From: a candidate division WOR-1 bacterium RIFOXYB2_FULL_42_35
GTDB taxonomy: Bacteria > Margulisbacteria > WOR-1 > O2-12-FULL-45-9
DNA length: 64,000 nucleotides
Assembly: GCA_001771545.1 (NCBI GenBank)
Contig: MEUC01000011.1
Location: 1 to 64,000, forward strand
Direction of reading: 5' to 3'
Below, in pieces: positions 25,443 to 36,923 of this stretch; within the stretch, counting starts at the first letter, position 1; the number at the start of each line of letters is the position of its first letter. The notes under the pieces were generated by a model. That model was not told the origin of the DNA and did no database searches. It saw only the letters and a program-made list of their open reading frames with translations. Both the position numbers and the translations under genes were made by a program.

Positions 25443-26513
25443 CTAAAAGGCTTGGTTATAAAAGAAATAAGCATTAGTCCCTTCAGTGCCATGACCAAAG
25501 TCACCACGCACAATAACATTGCCGCCTAGATTGAGATGAAGGCCCAAGCCGGCATCAGTCGCCCAATTATCAAAGCCTAGGCTGGAAAGATTTGGCCCAA
25601 CTTTACCTGCTTCAAAGAAAAAGACCGTACTTAAACCTTTAAGAAAAGGGACTGGGGTTGGCAGACGATATTCTAAATTAACCAAGCCTAAGCCTTTGTC
25701 CCGCCAGCGATTAACCGTATAGCCACGCATCGTATCCTTGCCGCCCAGGAACGGATATTCATAGATGGGGATTTTATCTCCCCCAGCCTGCTCCAGCATG
25801 AACCGTGTGGCCAAAACCTGGTCTGCCGCAATTGGAGTGTGATAACTTCTGAAATCAAAGCCAGCCTTAACATACTGCGCATTAGTTAAACCAAAGTCGA
25901 TATTAGTTGAACAATAGATCCCCTGATGGGGATCAAGGACCTGGTCTCTTTTGTCCAGGGTCAACTTAAAACTAACTCCCAAATAGTTGCTGGCTAAATT
26001 AGTAATTTGAGGAGTCAAAGCATTCGCCCCTTGAGAGATATTAGTATAATTATTATTGGCGACAAAAAAGTCAGCCGCTAATTGTGTTACCGGGCTGATG
26101 GCACGTGAGAACTGAAAATCCAACTTGTTATGGACATTATCCATGGTCGTGTATCCAGTTGCTGGAGTTGAGTTGCCTAAACCATAGTAACGTTCCTGAA
26201 CAGTTTTTCCGATTGCTCCGGTTAAATCAAAAGTCAAACCGAGCATTTTGTCGTGACGATCAGCAGAATCTGGCAGAGAAAAAACAAAGTAAGCGCCATT
26301 GCCGCCATTACTGATCAAATAAGCAGATAAAGTTAATGATTCGTCTTGATTGAAGAAGTTTTTACCCTTACCTATCACCCCATAATAAGCGCCATAGGTC
26401 GAGTTATAAATTAGGTAAGGGATCCCATTAACAACCCCTGTTGGCCCAACTTTAAAAGCCAACGCCGGACCAACGAAAACTAGTATCATCAATAAAATTA
26501 AAAATCTTTTCAC
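25443..26513 (-). CDS. Omp85/BamA-type surface antigen barrel
   Basis: A 356-residue outer-membrane protein: signal peptide (1-19), short N-terminal segment without POTRA domains, then a 16-strand-sized barrel. The key motif LGGKDTMRGY near residue 265 is the VRGF-like loop of Omp85 proteins, followed by LVNLEYRLPTP and the terminal NAYFFYNQAF. Without POTRA repeats it resembles the short surface-antigen (TamA-barrel or patatin-linked) members rather than BamA. It follows the 26526 gene by 12 nt, so the two are one operon. Confidence 0.85.
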   Translation of the reverse strand: MKRFLILLMILVFVGPALAFKVGPTGVVNGIPYLIYNSTYGAYYGVIGKGKNFFNQDESLTLSAYLISNGGNGAYFVFSLPDSADRHDKMLGLTFDLTGAIGKTVQERYYGLGNSTPATGYTTMDNVHNKLDFQFSRAISPVTQLAADFFVANNNYTNISQGANALTPQITNLASNYLGVSFKLTLDKRDQVLDPHQGIYCSTNIDFGLTNAQYVKAGFDFRSYHTPIAADQVLATRFMLEQAGGDKIPIYEYPFLGGKDTMRGYTVNRWRDKGLGLVNLEYRLPTPVPFLKGLSTVFFFEAGKVGPNLSSLGFDNWATDAGLGLHLNLGGNVIVRGDFGHGTEGTNAYFFYNQAF

Positions 26514-26525
26514 CCTTGTCTCCTT

Positions 26526-27200
26526 TTAGTTTTGCAAAAAAACTGCTCGACCATCATGATCACCGGTAGTTAGCTTTGATTCTGCCGGCAAGTTATTGGC
26601 CAGATCAATAAAGCCAGTAAGTTTGAAGTCGGTTTTTTGATCAAGCTTTTGAGCAAAATCATCCCTAGCCTGGACAAAAGAACCAAACTGGTGAATTTCT
26701 CTGATTTTGAACCAGTTGACCAATTCACGACTAAAAGCCGCAATAAAATAATATTTGTGATCAGAAAAATAAGGGCCAAAAACACGTCCATGACTGTTAT
26801 TAACGGCAAAGATTGCATTGGAAAAAGCTTGTCTTTTCCCTGGAGGCAACTGTTCTGCCAACTGACCATTAAAATAACCTTTGTAACCGGTAGAATGGCC
26901 CCATCTGGCTGGGTAGCCAGCCATTGTACAAGCAACAACTAAATTTTGTTTGGCTGCTGCAATTGATTTAGCTTGCTGGTCAACAATAATAACATTGATC
27001 GGCTCACGCATCTCTTTACCCTGATATTTCTGACCAAGCCAGTTGGCTGATTTTAGATCAGGGGTAATCATCCACTTACCAATAACCGGCAGACCAGCTG
27101 AATGAGAAATATCAGCAGCTACTGGTTGATAAGCTACAGCAGGAGCAATAAGAAGAACAACCAGGAAGAAATAGAAAAAAGACTTTTTAAATATTTTCAT
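26526..27200 (-). CDS. secreted protein of unknown function (LssY-C-like appearance)
   Basis: A 224-residue protein with a signal peptide (hydrophobic 9-23) and a compact alpha/beta domain: EPINVIIVDQQAKSIAAAKQ, a Gly/Tyr loop GYPARWGHSTGYKGYFNGQ, then HGRVFGPYFSDHKYYFIAAF. The order of these pieces recalls the C-terminal domain of LssY-like proteins, but the resemblance is weak and I do not claim it. ATG 27200 is preferred to TTG 27209. It is followed 12 nt later by the Omp85-type gene, so it may act with that barrel. Confidence 0.5.
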   Translation of the reverse strand: MKIFKKSFFYFFLVVLLIAPAVAYQPVAADISHSAGLPVIGKWMITPDLKSANWLGQKYQGKEMREPINVIIVDQQAKSIAAAKQNLVVACTMAGYPARWGHSTGYKGYFNGQLAEQLPPGKRQAFSNAIFAVNNSHGRVFGPYFSDHKYYFIAAFSRELVNWFKIREIHQFGSFVQARDDFAQKLDQKTDFKLTGFIDLANNLPAESKLTTGDHDGRAVFLQN

Positions 27201-27305
27201 AATATGCAAGTTGCATTATAACAAATCGAAGAAGGTTAGCAAGTAATGAAATTTTGTTGAAATTATTATAAATCTTTGAAGATAATAAACTAGAGAGGAA
27301 AACCA

Positions 27306-28667
27306 ATGAGCGTGGATCTCAACAAACAAAGTTTAGCTATAAGACAAAGAATGAAAAGTTGTCCACTTCCTGGCGGCTATGCTTTACCAGTAATGGATAG
27401 ATCAGAAAAAGCACAAAGACTCGCCACTAGACTAATGCTCCAAGCCTTATTGGCTGCTCATAGAACTGCACATACATACCCAAAAATTGCTGAGAATTGG
27501 CAAAGATTACTTTTGTTAAGCCAAGAGTTGAGAAAAACCACTACCAATAATCATCAACCAGTAGATAAAGACTTAACTCCAACAGCTCTCTGGAGGAAAG
27601 AATCATTTAGTCTGCGAGGAACAACTGGCCAAGAATACCAGGTGGCACAACTTAATCCAACAACAACTCCCAACAACAAATTAGTAGTCTTACTAGGCGG
27701 TCTGGGGATGTCCACAGAGGCCTATTTTCGTATTGGCGAAAAATGTTCTGCAGTAGGTGAACCAATTTTAGATCGTCTAACTAAACGTGGTTTTACGGTT
27801 ATTATTTTAGACTTGCCTGGCATTGGTAAAAACGATCGTTATCAAGCAGCAAACAGAGAGATGGCCGCTATGCTGGCAGAAGTAATGCCAAGTTTTGTTG
27901 AGTTTTTAACTAGCCAGCAAAGACGTTTTTCTGCAGGATTATATTTTCTAACCCACAGCTTAGGTGGTTTAGTTTTAAATCTATATTTAGATCAACATCA
28001 AGAAGAGGTTAAGGCCAACAAAACCTTAGCTAAGCTTTTTAAAAACATTATGACTTTAGGTGGACCAGAAGTTCCTGTAATTGATGTCCATCCTATTTAT
28101 CCTTTAGCCATGGGACTAGTGGCTGGGTTTGGCCCCTTGCTACCAGCAATCCCTTATCAGGCTTTAGGCAAAGCGGCTGGCAGGTATATCCCTTACCCGG
28201 CTTTAATTGGCGGTAATTTAAGTTTAGTTTCTTATTATCGGGATTTTCCGCCACAGCTTTTACAGGAGATGTTTAATTATGCCACTAAAAACTTTTCTTT
28301 AGGCCTAGCACAAATGCTTTGCCAGGCTTTTTGGTCTGGCAGCTATCCTGGAGAAAATGGCCACGCCCCAATGGTTACAACAGGTCAAAGACACGTCCGC
28401 TTAATTGGGCACAATGATCCGTTAGCCCCTGTTGAAAGTTTATACTTAAGACTAGCTCATCCTGAAATTGCTGAACAAACTGCCTTAGTAAGAATTCAAG
28501 GAGATCAGACAGGTTTGCGACAAGCACAAGATTTCTTAAAAACAGTTCCACTGCTTGGCGTAGCAGTCGATAATCTTCACCACCTCGACTGCTCTTGTCC
28601 TAACCCAAACTTTGAAAAAACCGTTTGGCCAATGATTGAAGCGTTTTTGGGCTTGCTAAACAATTAA
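27306..28667 (+). CDS. alpha/beta hydrolase (large, non-secreted)
   Basis: A 453-residue hydrolase. The core begins near residue 120 with KLVVLLGGLGMSTEAYF (oxyanion side), DLPGIGKNDRY near 170, and the nucleophile elbow LTHSLGGLVLN near 216. The acid is likely in LIGHNDPLAPV near 365 and the histidine in VAVDNLHHLDC near 422. The first 110 residues are helical and unrecognised. The size and lid-like insert suggest a lipase or esterase acting on a bulky substrate. GAGAGG at 27293-27298 supports ATG 27306. Single gene, transcribed before typA. Confidence 0.75.
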   Translation: MSVDLNKQSLAIRQRMKSCPLPGGYALPVMDRSEKAQRLATRLMLQALLAAHRTAHTYPKIAENWQRLLLLSQELRKTTTNNHQPVDKDLTPTALWRKESFSLRGTTGQEYQVAQLNPTTTPNNKLVVLLGGLGMSTEAYFRIGEKCSAVGEPILDRLTKRGFTVIILDLPGIGKNDRYQAANREMAAMLAEVMPSFVEFLTSQQRRFSAGLYFLTHSLGGLVLNLYLDQHQEEVKANKTLAKLFKNIMTLGGPEVPVIDVHPIYPLAMGLVAGFGPLLPAIPYQALGKAAGRYIPYPALIGGNLSLVSYYRDFPPQLLQEMFNYATKNFSLGLAQMLCQAFWSGSYPGENGHAPMVTTGQRHVRLIGHNDPLAPVESLYLRLAHPEIAEQTALVRIQGDQTGLRQAQDFLKTVPLLGVAVDNLHHLDCSCPNPNFEKTVWPMIEAFLGLLNN

Positions 28668-28711
28668 ATCTCCTCTGCTTCCCCCCCCCCCTCCCTTCCC
28701 GCCCCAAAACC

Positions 28712-28720
28712 TGCTATAAT
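28712..28720 (+). promoter_or_regulatory. extended -10 promoter of typA
   Basis: TGC TATAAT 33 nt before the typA ATG. A run of eleven C (28681-28691) occupies the region where a -35 would be expected. Confidence 0.6.
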
Positions 28721-28728
28721 AGTCTATA

Positions 28729-28747
28729 AGCCGCGAGTTTAGCGGCT
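28729..28747 (+). promoter_or_regulatory. hairpin at the 5' end of the typA mRNA
   Basis: AGCCGC (28729-28734) and GCGGCT (28742-28747) form a perfect 6-bp stem with a 7-nt loop. It would be the first structure of the transcript and ends 6 nt before ATG 28754. No Shine-Dalgarno is present. Confidence 0.5.
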
Positions 28748-28753
28748 ATTATT

Positions 28754-30559
28754 ATGGTAAAAATAATCAACATCGCTATCATCGCTCACGTTGACCACGG
28801 TAAAACCACTTTGACCGACTTTTTGTTGCGTCAAGGAGGCGCTTTTGGAGAACGAGAAGAACTGCAAGATCTAGTTATGGACTCTAATGATCTAGAAAAA
28901 GAACGTGGTATCACCATTTTCTCCAAAAATTGCTCAATCCACTACAAAGATTATAAAATCAATATAGTGGACACCCCCGGCCATGCCGACTTTGGTTCAG
29001 AAGTTGAACGCGTCCTTAAAATGGTTGATAGCGTTCTCCTTCTTGTTGACGCCAAAGAAGGACCAATGCCACAAACTAAATTTGTCTTGTCCAAATCACT
29101 CAAACTGGGTTTAAAACCAATTGTCGTCATCAATAAAATTGATAAAACCGGTCATCGTGCCCACAACGTAGTTGATATGGTTTTTGACCTCTTTATTAAA
29201 CTTGAAGCCAACGACGAACAGCTAGACTTTCCCATTGTTTACACAATTTCCAGAGAAGGTATTGCCAAGTATAACTTAGAAGACGAAAATCCAGATTTAA
29301 CTCCTCTTTTTGAAACTATTTTAAAACACGTTAAGCCCTACCCTGATAAAAGCAACGAGCCCCTGCAAATGCAGGTAGCTAACTTAGCTTACAACGACTA
29401 TATGGGCCGGATTGGTATTGGTCGGGTTTTTTCCGGCCACCTAAAAATCGGTGACAACATCGTTGTCTGTAGAAGAGACGGCTCCATTCATCCGGCTAAG
29501 ATAACTAAGCTTACTAATTTTGAGGGTTTAAAAGAGGTTGAAATTGCAGAAGCTGCTTGTGGTGATATTGTTGCTGTGGCTGGAATTACCGATATAACTA
29601 TCGGAGAAACACTCTGTACTCATGATAACCCTCTGCCAATGCCCTTGCTGGTCATTGACGAACCGACCTTATCAATGGAGTTTTTGGTTAACAACTCCCC
29701 CTTTGCCGGCAAAGAAGGCAAATTTATTACGACGAGACATTTACGTGCTCGCTTGGAGCGAGAACTACAAACTAACGTGGGCCTGCGCATGGAACCCTTT
29801 GTAAATGGCGAAGGATTTAGGGTCGCAGGTCGAGGAGAGCTTCATCTTTCCATTCTTTTAGAGGAAATGCGCCGCCAGGGCTTTGAAGTACAAGTCTCCA
29901 TGCCCCAGATTATTTTTAAAACTATTAACAACGAAAAAATGGAACCGATTGAACAAGCCGTTATTTCTGTACCAGAACAATTTGCCGGGACTGTCATTGA
30001 AAAGCTGGGCCAGCGCAAAGGCGAAATGATTGATATGCAGGTTAAGAATGGCATTACTAATTTAACTTATAATATCCCCACTCGAGGCTTGCTCGGTTTT
30101 CGAGCTGAATTCATCATGGATACTAAGGGCGAAGGCATTTTAAACCATGGTTTTTATCGTTACGAAAGATATAAGGGTGATATTGCCAAACGCAAGAATG
30201 GCACCTTGGTTGCTTGCGAAGGGGGCAAAACCGCCGGTTATGCGCTGAACAACATTCAAGAACGCGGTCGACTTTTTATTGAGCCTGGCGTTCAGATCTA
30301 TGAAGGCCAGATAATTGGGGAAAGTTCTCGCGACAAAGATATCCCAGTCAATGCCTGCAAAGAAAAGAAGAAGACCAATATCCGTGCTGCCGCTGCTGAT
30401 ATAGCCATTAAACTCACCCCACCAATAAAACTGACCATTGAATCTGCGCTGGAATTCATCTCTAACGACGAGTTAGTAGAGCTTACTCCACATAGTATCC
30501 GTTTAAGGAAAAAATTCTTAAAAGAACATGAACGGAAAAGAGCGGAATCAAACTCCTAA
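28754..30559 (+). CDS. typA: ribosome-associated GTPase TypA/BipA
   Basis: A 601-residue translational GTPase, the family's usual length. The G domain shows [10 protein letters not shown] near residue 10, the switch motif [10 protein letters not shown] near 48, DTPGHADFG near 72 and NKID near 126. Elongation-factor domains follow, then the BipA-specific C-terminal domain with [16 protein letters not shown] near 490. It acts on the ribosome under stress and low temperature and helps late subunit assembly. It is read from its own promoter and has a leader hairpin instead of a Shine-Dalgarno. Confidence 0.95.
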   Translation: MVKIINIAIIAHVDHGKTTLTDFLLRQGGAFGEREELQDLVMDSNDLEKERGITIFSKNCSIHYKDYKINIVDTPGHADFGSEVERVLKMVDSVLLLVDAKEGPMPQTKFVLSKSLKLGLKPIVVINKIDKTGHRAHNVVDMVFDLFIKLEANDEQLDFPIVYTISREGIAKYNLEDENPDLTPLFETILKHVKPYPDKSNEPLQMQVANLAYNDYMGRIGIGRVFSGHLKIGDNIVVCRRDGSIHPAKITKLTNFEGLKEVEIAEAACGDIVAVAGITDITIGETLCTHDNPLPMPLLVIDEPTLSMEFLVNNSPFAGKEGKFITTRHLRARLERELQTNVGLRMEPFVNGEGFRVAGRGELHLSILLEEMRRQGFEVQVSMPQIIFKTINNEKMEPIEQAVISVPEQFAGTVIEKLGQRKGEMIDMQVKNGITNLTYNIPTRGLLGFRAEFIMDTKGEGILNHGFYRYERYKGDIAKRKNGTLVACEGGKTAGYALNNIQERGRLFIEPGVQIYEGQIIGESSRDKDIPVNACKEKKKTNIRAAAADIAIKLTPPIKLTIESALEFISNDELVELTPHSIRLRKKFLKEHERKRAESNS

Positions 30560-30582
30560 ACCCCATTTTGAAACTTTTAGGC

Positions 30583-30588
30583 TATAAT
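30583..30588 (+). promoter_or_regulatory. -10 box of the ECF sigma operon (leaderless)
   Basis: TATAAT lies 8 nt before ATG 30597 with no ribosome site. Transcription would begin almost at the start codon. Confidence 0.5.
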
Positions 30589-30596
30589 ATTGTCTA

Positions 30597-31178
30597 ATGG
30601 ATAGCAATGACCAAGAATTAATCAAACGCTTTCAACAAAACAATGGCTTAGCTGTCTTTGATCAATTGGTCATAAAGTATAAGGACATGGTTTTTAACCT
30701 GTGTTATCGCTTTATGGGCAATTATGATGATGCTAATGATTGTGCTCAGGATACCTTTTTAAAAGCTTTTAAAGGCTTGAAAAAGTTCCGGGCTGAGGCA
30801 AATTTCTCAACCTGGCTCTATCGGATTGCAGTTAATACTTGTAAGAATAAGCTGGCATCACTGACCTATCGCTTTAGCAAGATGTTAATAAGAATAGATC
30901 AGGCAAAATCAGAAGAAGAAAGAGGGACAATCAGGGAAGTCAGAGATGATTCAATGTCTCCAGTTAGCCTGTTAATGAAGAAAGAGACCGACAGATTAAT
31001 TCAAAAAGCCATTGACTCGTTGCCTAAAGATCAAAAGATAGTCGTGGTTTTACGCGATGTTGAAGACCTGGCCTATGAGGAAATTGCCGCAATAACCGGC
31101 CATAATCTAGGCACAGTTAAATCAAAGCTGTTTCGGGCCAGGGAACAATTGAGAAATAAATTAAAAGGACTGATTTAA
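30597..31178 (+). CDS. ECF-type RNA polymerase sigma factor
   Basis: A 193-residue extracytoplasmic-function sigma factor. Region 2 includes MVFNLCYRFMGNYDDANDCA near residues 31-50 and FRAEANFSTWLYRIAVN near 62-78; region 4 has SLPKDQKIVVVLRDVEDLAY and the recognition helix GTVKSKLFRAREQLR near 170-185. It resembles the RpoE/SigW side of the group. The next gene, starting directly after its stop, is a single-span membrane protein, evidently its anti-sigma factor, and a VIT-VWA protein follows; the three probably form one regulated unit. Confidence 0.92.
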   Translation: MDSNDQELIKRFQQNNGLAVFDQLVIKYKDMVFNLCYRFMGNYDDANDCAQDTFLKAFKGLKKFRAEANFSTWLYRIAVNTCKNKLASLTYRFSKMLIRIDQAKSEEERGTIREVRDDSMSPVSLLMKKETDRLIQKAIDSLPKDQKIVVVLRDVEDLAYEEIAAITGHNLGTVKSKLFRAREQLRNKLKGLI

Positions 31179-31826
31179 ATGGATGATAATAAATTAAAAT
31201 CTTTAGAGTCACTAGAAAGAGTTAAAGCCCCGGCTAATTTTGTAGAACAAGTACGCTCTCGCTTGGAAAAGAAAAGTCTTTGGCAAAGGATCTTTTTACC
31301 ATTACAGATAAAAATCCCTCTTCAGCTAGCTGGCACGCTGGTTACAGTACTATTAGTAACATTTATTTATAATGCTTATCAACCCGAACAATTAATGGTT
31401 AGCAAAGAGAGATTAAAATCCGAGAAAACAGCTAAATTATCGGCCCCAAAAGCAACTGCCAGTGGTGCTGGGGCCAAGAGCAAAATTTATCAAGAGCCAA
31501 TCGAACTGGCTTTGGTCATGGCAGCACCTGCTGCCCCAGAAAAATCAATGATGAGAGAAAGCGCAGCTAGTGGAATGTCACTTAATTTGGAGCTCGCAGA
31601 CGAAAAAACAGCAGTTTCTCAAGCAGACCCCCTTCAAACGATTATCTTATCAGTTCAAGGCAAAGTTATCTCTAAAATTAATAATCAATATATTATTGAA
31701 GTTCCCCAGAATAGATATAAAGTTCTAGTCAATGAATTGGAACAACTAGGGAAGATAACTTCAAAAACCCCTCCTACGATAACAGACCAAGAGACCCTGC
31801 TGATTTATTTAACTGTTAAGAAATAA
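31179..31826 (+). CDS. membrane-bound anti-sigma factor (putative)
   Basis: A 215-residue protein beginning directly after the sigma-factor stop. It has a short cytoplasmic part (residues 1-48, VKAPANFVEQVRSRLEKKSL, typical of sigma-binding segments), one membrane helix near 49-67, and a periplasmic part with an Ala/Lys/Pro-rich linker and a small C-terminal domain (LSVQGKVISKINNQYIIEVP). The absence of a zinc-binding HxxxCxxC shows it is not a ZAS-type anti-sigma. The role is inferred from position and topology. Confidence 0.7.
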   Translation: MDDNKLKSLESLERVKAPANFVEQVRSRLEKKSLWQRIFLPLQIKIPLQLAGTLVTVLLVTFIYNAYQPEQLMVSKERLKSEKTAKLSAPKATASGAGAKSKIYQEPIELALVMAAPAAPEKSMMRESAASGMSLNLELADEKTAVSQADPLQTIILSVQGKVISKINNQYIIEVPQNRYKVLVNELEQLGKITSKTPPTITDQETLLIYLTVKK

Positions 31827-31892
31827 TCGGGAACTTTTCCTCTCCTCCCCTGTCTAACCACTAGACCGCAAGAAAAATAGGAGGAGAAGATT

Positions 31893-34022
31893 ATGCGAAT
31901 TAGAAGTTTAGTTATAGGGATTGGTGTCGTGTTAGGCTTAATTTTAGGAGCCAACGTAGTCAAAGCAGATGGTTTTATGATTGTGGAACCAAGACCTGTC
32001 TATCAACCTTGGTTAAAACAACCTACCCCCTTATCGGTCAAATATCATCATGTTACAGTCACGATTAATGATAATATTGCTACTACCACAGTAGATGAAG
32101 TCTTTCTCAACGATTTTGATCATGAGATCGAAGGGACCTATATTTTCCCTTTGCCGGCAGAAGCAGCAGTTACCGAATTTGCCATGTATGTTAATGGTAA
32201 AAAAGTCAGCGGCCAGGTTTTAGATAAAGGCCAAGCCCGTAAGATCTATGAAAACATTGTCCGGCAGATGAAGGATCCAGCTCTTTTAGAATATGTGGGG
32301 AGGAACCTATTTAAGGCCAGCATTTACCCAATTCCGGCCAAAGGGGAGAAAAGAGTCCAATTAACTTATAAACAAGTACTTACCTACGACGCTGGCAGCT
32401 ATAAATACGTTTATCCTCTGGACACAGAGAAATATTCGCCTAAACCAGTTAATGACGTAACAATCTCAACAAAGATTAACTCAAAAATCCCCATTAAGAG
32501 TCTGTACTCGCCTAGCCACAATATTTCCAGCAAAATTGAAAGATACAAAGCCTCTGCTGGTTATGAAGCCCAAAATGTTAAACCCGATAAGAATTTTGTA
32601 CTCTACTACACAGTTTCCGACCAAGATATTGGTTTAAGCTTACAAACTTACCAACAGAACAGTGAAGACGGCTATTTTATGATGTTGCTCTCCCCTGGTC
32701 AACTCAAGAGCAAGGCTAGTGCTAAAGATCTTATTTTTGTACTGGACACTTCTGGCAGTATGAGCGGAGAGAAGATCAGACAAGCTAAAGAAGCCTTGCG
32801 CTTTTGTTTAAGCAAATTAAATTCGGATGACCGTTTTAGTGTAATAGGTTTTGAAACCAACATAAATATTTATAAACAATCTCTAGTTTCTGCTAACGAT
32901 AACAATATTAATAAGGCCTTGGAGTTCGTTGATCAATTTGAGGCCAGCGGCGGCACCAATATTAACGAAGCCCTGGTTAAAGCCTTAGGAATGATTAAAT
33001 GGTCAACCAGGCCACGCATGATCGTCTTTTTAACCGACGGCGAACCAACCGAAGGGGTAACTGAGATGAAAGATATTATTGCCAATGTCAAAAACGCCAA
33101 TAAAAACAAGGCTCGTCTCTTTGTTTTTGGTGTTGGTGATGATGTAAATACCCATCTTTTGGATAAGATCGCCGAAGACAATCGTGGGGCTTGTGAATAT
33201 GTTGATCCAGGTGAAGATATTGAAAAGAGTGTTTCAACTTTTTATAGCAAGATTAATGAACCTGTTCTGGCTGATATTAAATTAGATTTTGGCGGCATCA
33301 GGATTTATGACCTCCAACCGAGAGTATTCCCGGATATTTTCAAGGGGACTCAGTTAGTCCTCTTGGGTCGCTACAACGGCGATGGCAACAGGAAAATAAC
33401 CTTAACCGGTTATGTTAATGGCCGGAAGAAACAGTTTTTTTACGAAGCCAAATTTACCAGAGAAGACTCAAGCAACAACTTTATTCCTAGGCTATGGGCA
33501 ACCAGAAAGATCGGATATCTAACCAGTGAAATCCGTTTAAGGGGAGAAAAGAAAGAGTTGATTGATGAGATCATCAAACTCAGCAAAAAGCACGGAATTA
33601 TGACCGAATACACCTCATATTTAGTCATGGAAAATGACCAGGATTACAAACGTTATGGTCTTAATGAAGCTATGGCTCCTAAGCTAAAAGAAGCCGGCAA
33701 TAAATTTGCTCAAGCCATGAAAAGCTATACCGGCAGTGGGGCTGTTTCCAGCGCCAGAAACATTCAAGACATGCAACAAAAAGCCTTGCCAGCTGCTCCA
33801 GAGCTAGAGACAGTCAAATACGTTGGCAATAAAACTTTTTATCTTCAAGATCTGACTTGGACTGATTCAGAATACACGCAAGGAATGAAAACTATCAAGA
33901 TTAAATATTTAAGCCAAGAATACTTTGCGCTCTTAAAGGCTAGTCCGGAATTGGGCAAGTATTTTGCTGTGGGAGAAAATATAATTGTGGAACTCAAAGG
34001 AACAGTTTACAAAATAATGTAG
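31893..34022 (+). CDS. secreted VIT and von Willebrand A domain protein
   Basis: A 709-residue exported protein: signal peptide (1-26), VIT domain (about 45-170, with the family's EGTYIFPLPAEAAVTEFAMY and YENIVRQMKDPALLEY), a VWA domain (about 277-450) with an intact MIDAS (DTSGSMSG near 285, TNIN near 355, LTDGEP near 380), then a C-terminal region whose last 60 residues (GNKTFYLQDLTWTDSEY) recur in this family. The protein should bind a divalent metal and a partner protein outside the inner membrane. GAGGAGAAG precedes ATG 31893. It lacks a sortase signal. It follows the sigma/anti-sigma pair after 66 nt. Confidence 0.9.
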   Translation: MRIRSLVIGIGVVLGLILGANVVKADGFMIVEPRPVYQPWLKQPTPLSVKYHHVTVTINDNIATTTVDEVFLNDFDHEIEGTYIFPLPAEAAVTEFAMYVNGKKVSGQVLDKGQARKIYENIVRQMKDPALLEYVGRNLFKASIYPIPAKGEKRVQLTYKQVLTYDAGSYKYVYPLDTEKYSPKPVNDVTISTKINSKIPIKSLYSPSHNISSKIERYKASAGYEAQNVKPDKNFVLYYTVSDQDIGLSLQTYQQNSEDGYFMMLLSPGQLKSKASAKDLIFVLDTSGSMSGEKIRQAKEALRFCLSKLNSDDRFSVIGFETNINIYKQSLVSANDNNINKALEFVDQFEASGGTNINEALVKALGMIKWSTRPRMIVFLTDGEPTEGVTEMKDIIANVKNANKNKARLFVFGVGDDVNTHLLDKIAEDNRGACEYVDPGEDIEKSVSTFYSKINEPVLADIKLDFGGIRIYDLQPRVFPDIFKGTQLVLLGRYNGDGNRKITLTGYVNGRKKQFFYEAKFTREDSSNNFIPRLWATRKIGYLTSEIRLRGEKKELIDEIIKLSKKHGIMTEYTSYLVMENDQDYKRYGLNEAMAPKLKEAGNKFAQAMKSYTGSGAVSSARNIQDMQQKALPAAPELETVKYVGNKTFYLQDLTWTDSEYTQGMKTIKIKYLSQEYFALLKASPELGKYFAVGENIIVELKGTVYKIM

Positions 34023-34126
34023 ACCTCAGAAACTTAGTGACTTTGTGCCTTAGTGGTAAATAAAAAATAGCCGCAAAGGCACGAAGCCTCAAAGGGACAC
34101 AAAGGAAAAATCCGAATAGTTAAAAC

Positions 34127-34468
34127 CTACAGCACCGTCATCAAAACCCCACCAAATATGGTGGCTAACAGATCCCAGTTGTCCCACTTTTGCGCATAAT
34201 ACTGATCGAAAGCTTCGCGTAACAACCCAACTGTAGCAGCACTTAAGACCATTGTATTAGAATCTGCTCCATGTTTATAAGCTCCAGCAGCTACAAAACC
34301 TCCCAAGAGAACATGTGCCGCCTTGTCAGAATACTGATCAAGTCGTCGCTTCAAATTTATACTTTGAACTTCAGAAGTTTGAGCCCAACATGTCCCTCCC
34401 ATTAACAATAATAACAATATAACAATCCCCTTTATAACAATTAACTTCATAATAATTATTTTTCTCAT
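34127..34468 (-). CDS. small exported YfiM/DUF2279-like protein
   Basis: A 113-residue protein with a signal peptide (hydrophobic 7-23, CWAQ cleavage near 28) and a compact second half: DKAAHVLLGGFVAAGAYKHG, LREAFDQYY and WDNWDLLATIFGGVL. The DK-x-H-G, E and D-W-D positions match the pattern of YfiM-like lipid-associated or DUF2279 membrane proteins. AGGAGGTAGGAG gives a strong ribosome site before ATG 34468. It is convergent with the VIT-VWA gene; bases 34024-34105 between them are a degenerate CTTTGTGCC/AAGGCAC repeat. Confidence 0.65.
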   Translation of the reverse strand: MRKIIIMKLIVIKGIVILLLLLMGGTCWAQTSEVQSINLKRRLDQYSDKAAHVLLGGFVAAGAYKHGADSNTMVLSAATVGLLREAFDQYYAQKWDNWDLLATIFGGVLMTVL

Positions 34469-34692
34469 CTCCTACCTCCTAGATATTGGTTATGCAGTTA
34501 TCCTATCATGATACTTATTCTTAGCAATAGAATTTTCAGACAAAAAATGCCTTTCTATCGAACGGCTAGTCTTACACTATTATATAGCTTTGTATCCCTT
34601 ATGGCTCTAAGAAGATATTTAGATTTGTTTTGCCGAAAAGTGAAATCGCCCACCAATAATGCGGACATAGAAGTATAACAAGGAGATAAAAA

Positions 34693-36858
<2,166 letters not shown>

Positions 36859-36906
36859 TAATTTAAAAGATTCTAAAGGCGTTCACTAGTTTTAGCCTCT
36901 AAATTC

Positions 36907-36915
36907 TGCTAAAAT
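36907..36915 (+). promoter_or_regulatory. extended -10 promoter of pyrK (leaderless)
   Basis: TGC TAAAAT ends 8 nt before ATG 36924; no Shine-Dalgarno is present. Confidence 0.55.
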
Positions 36916-36923
36916 TACAATTG

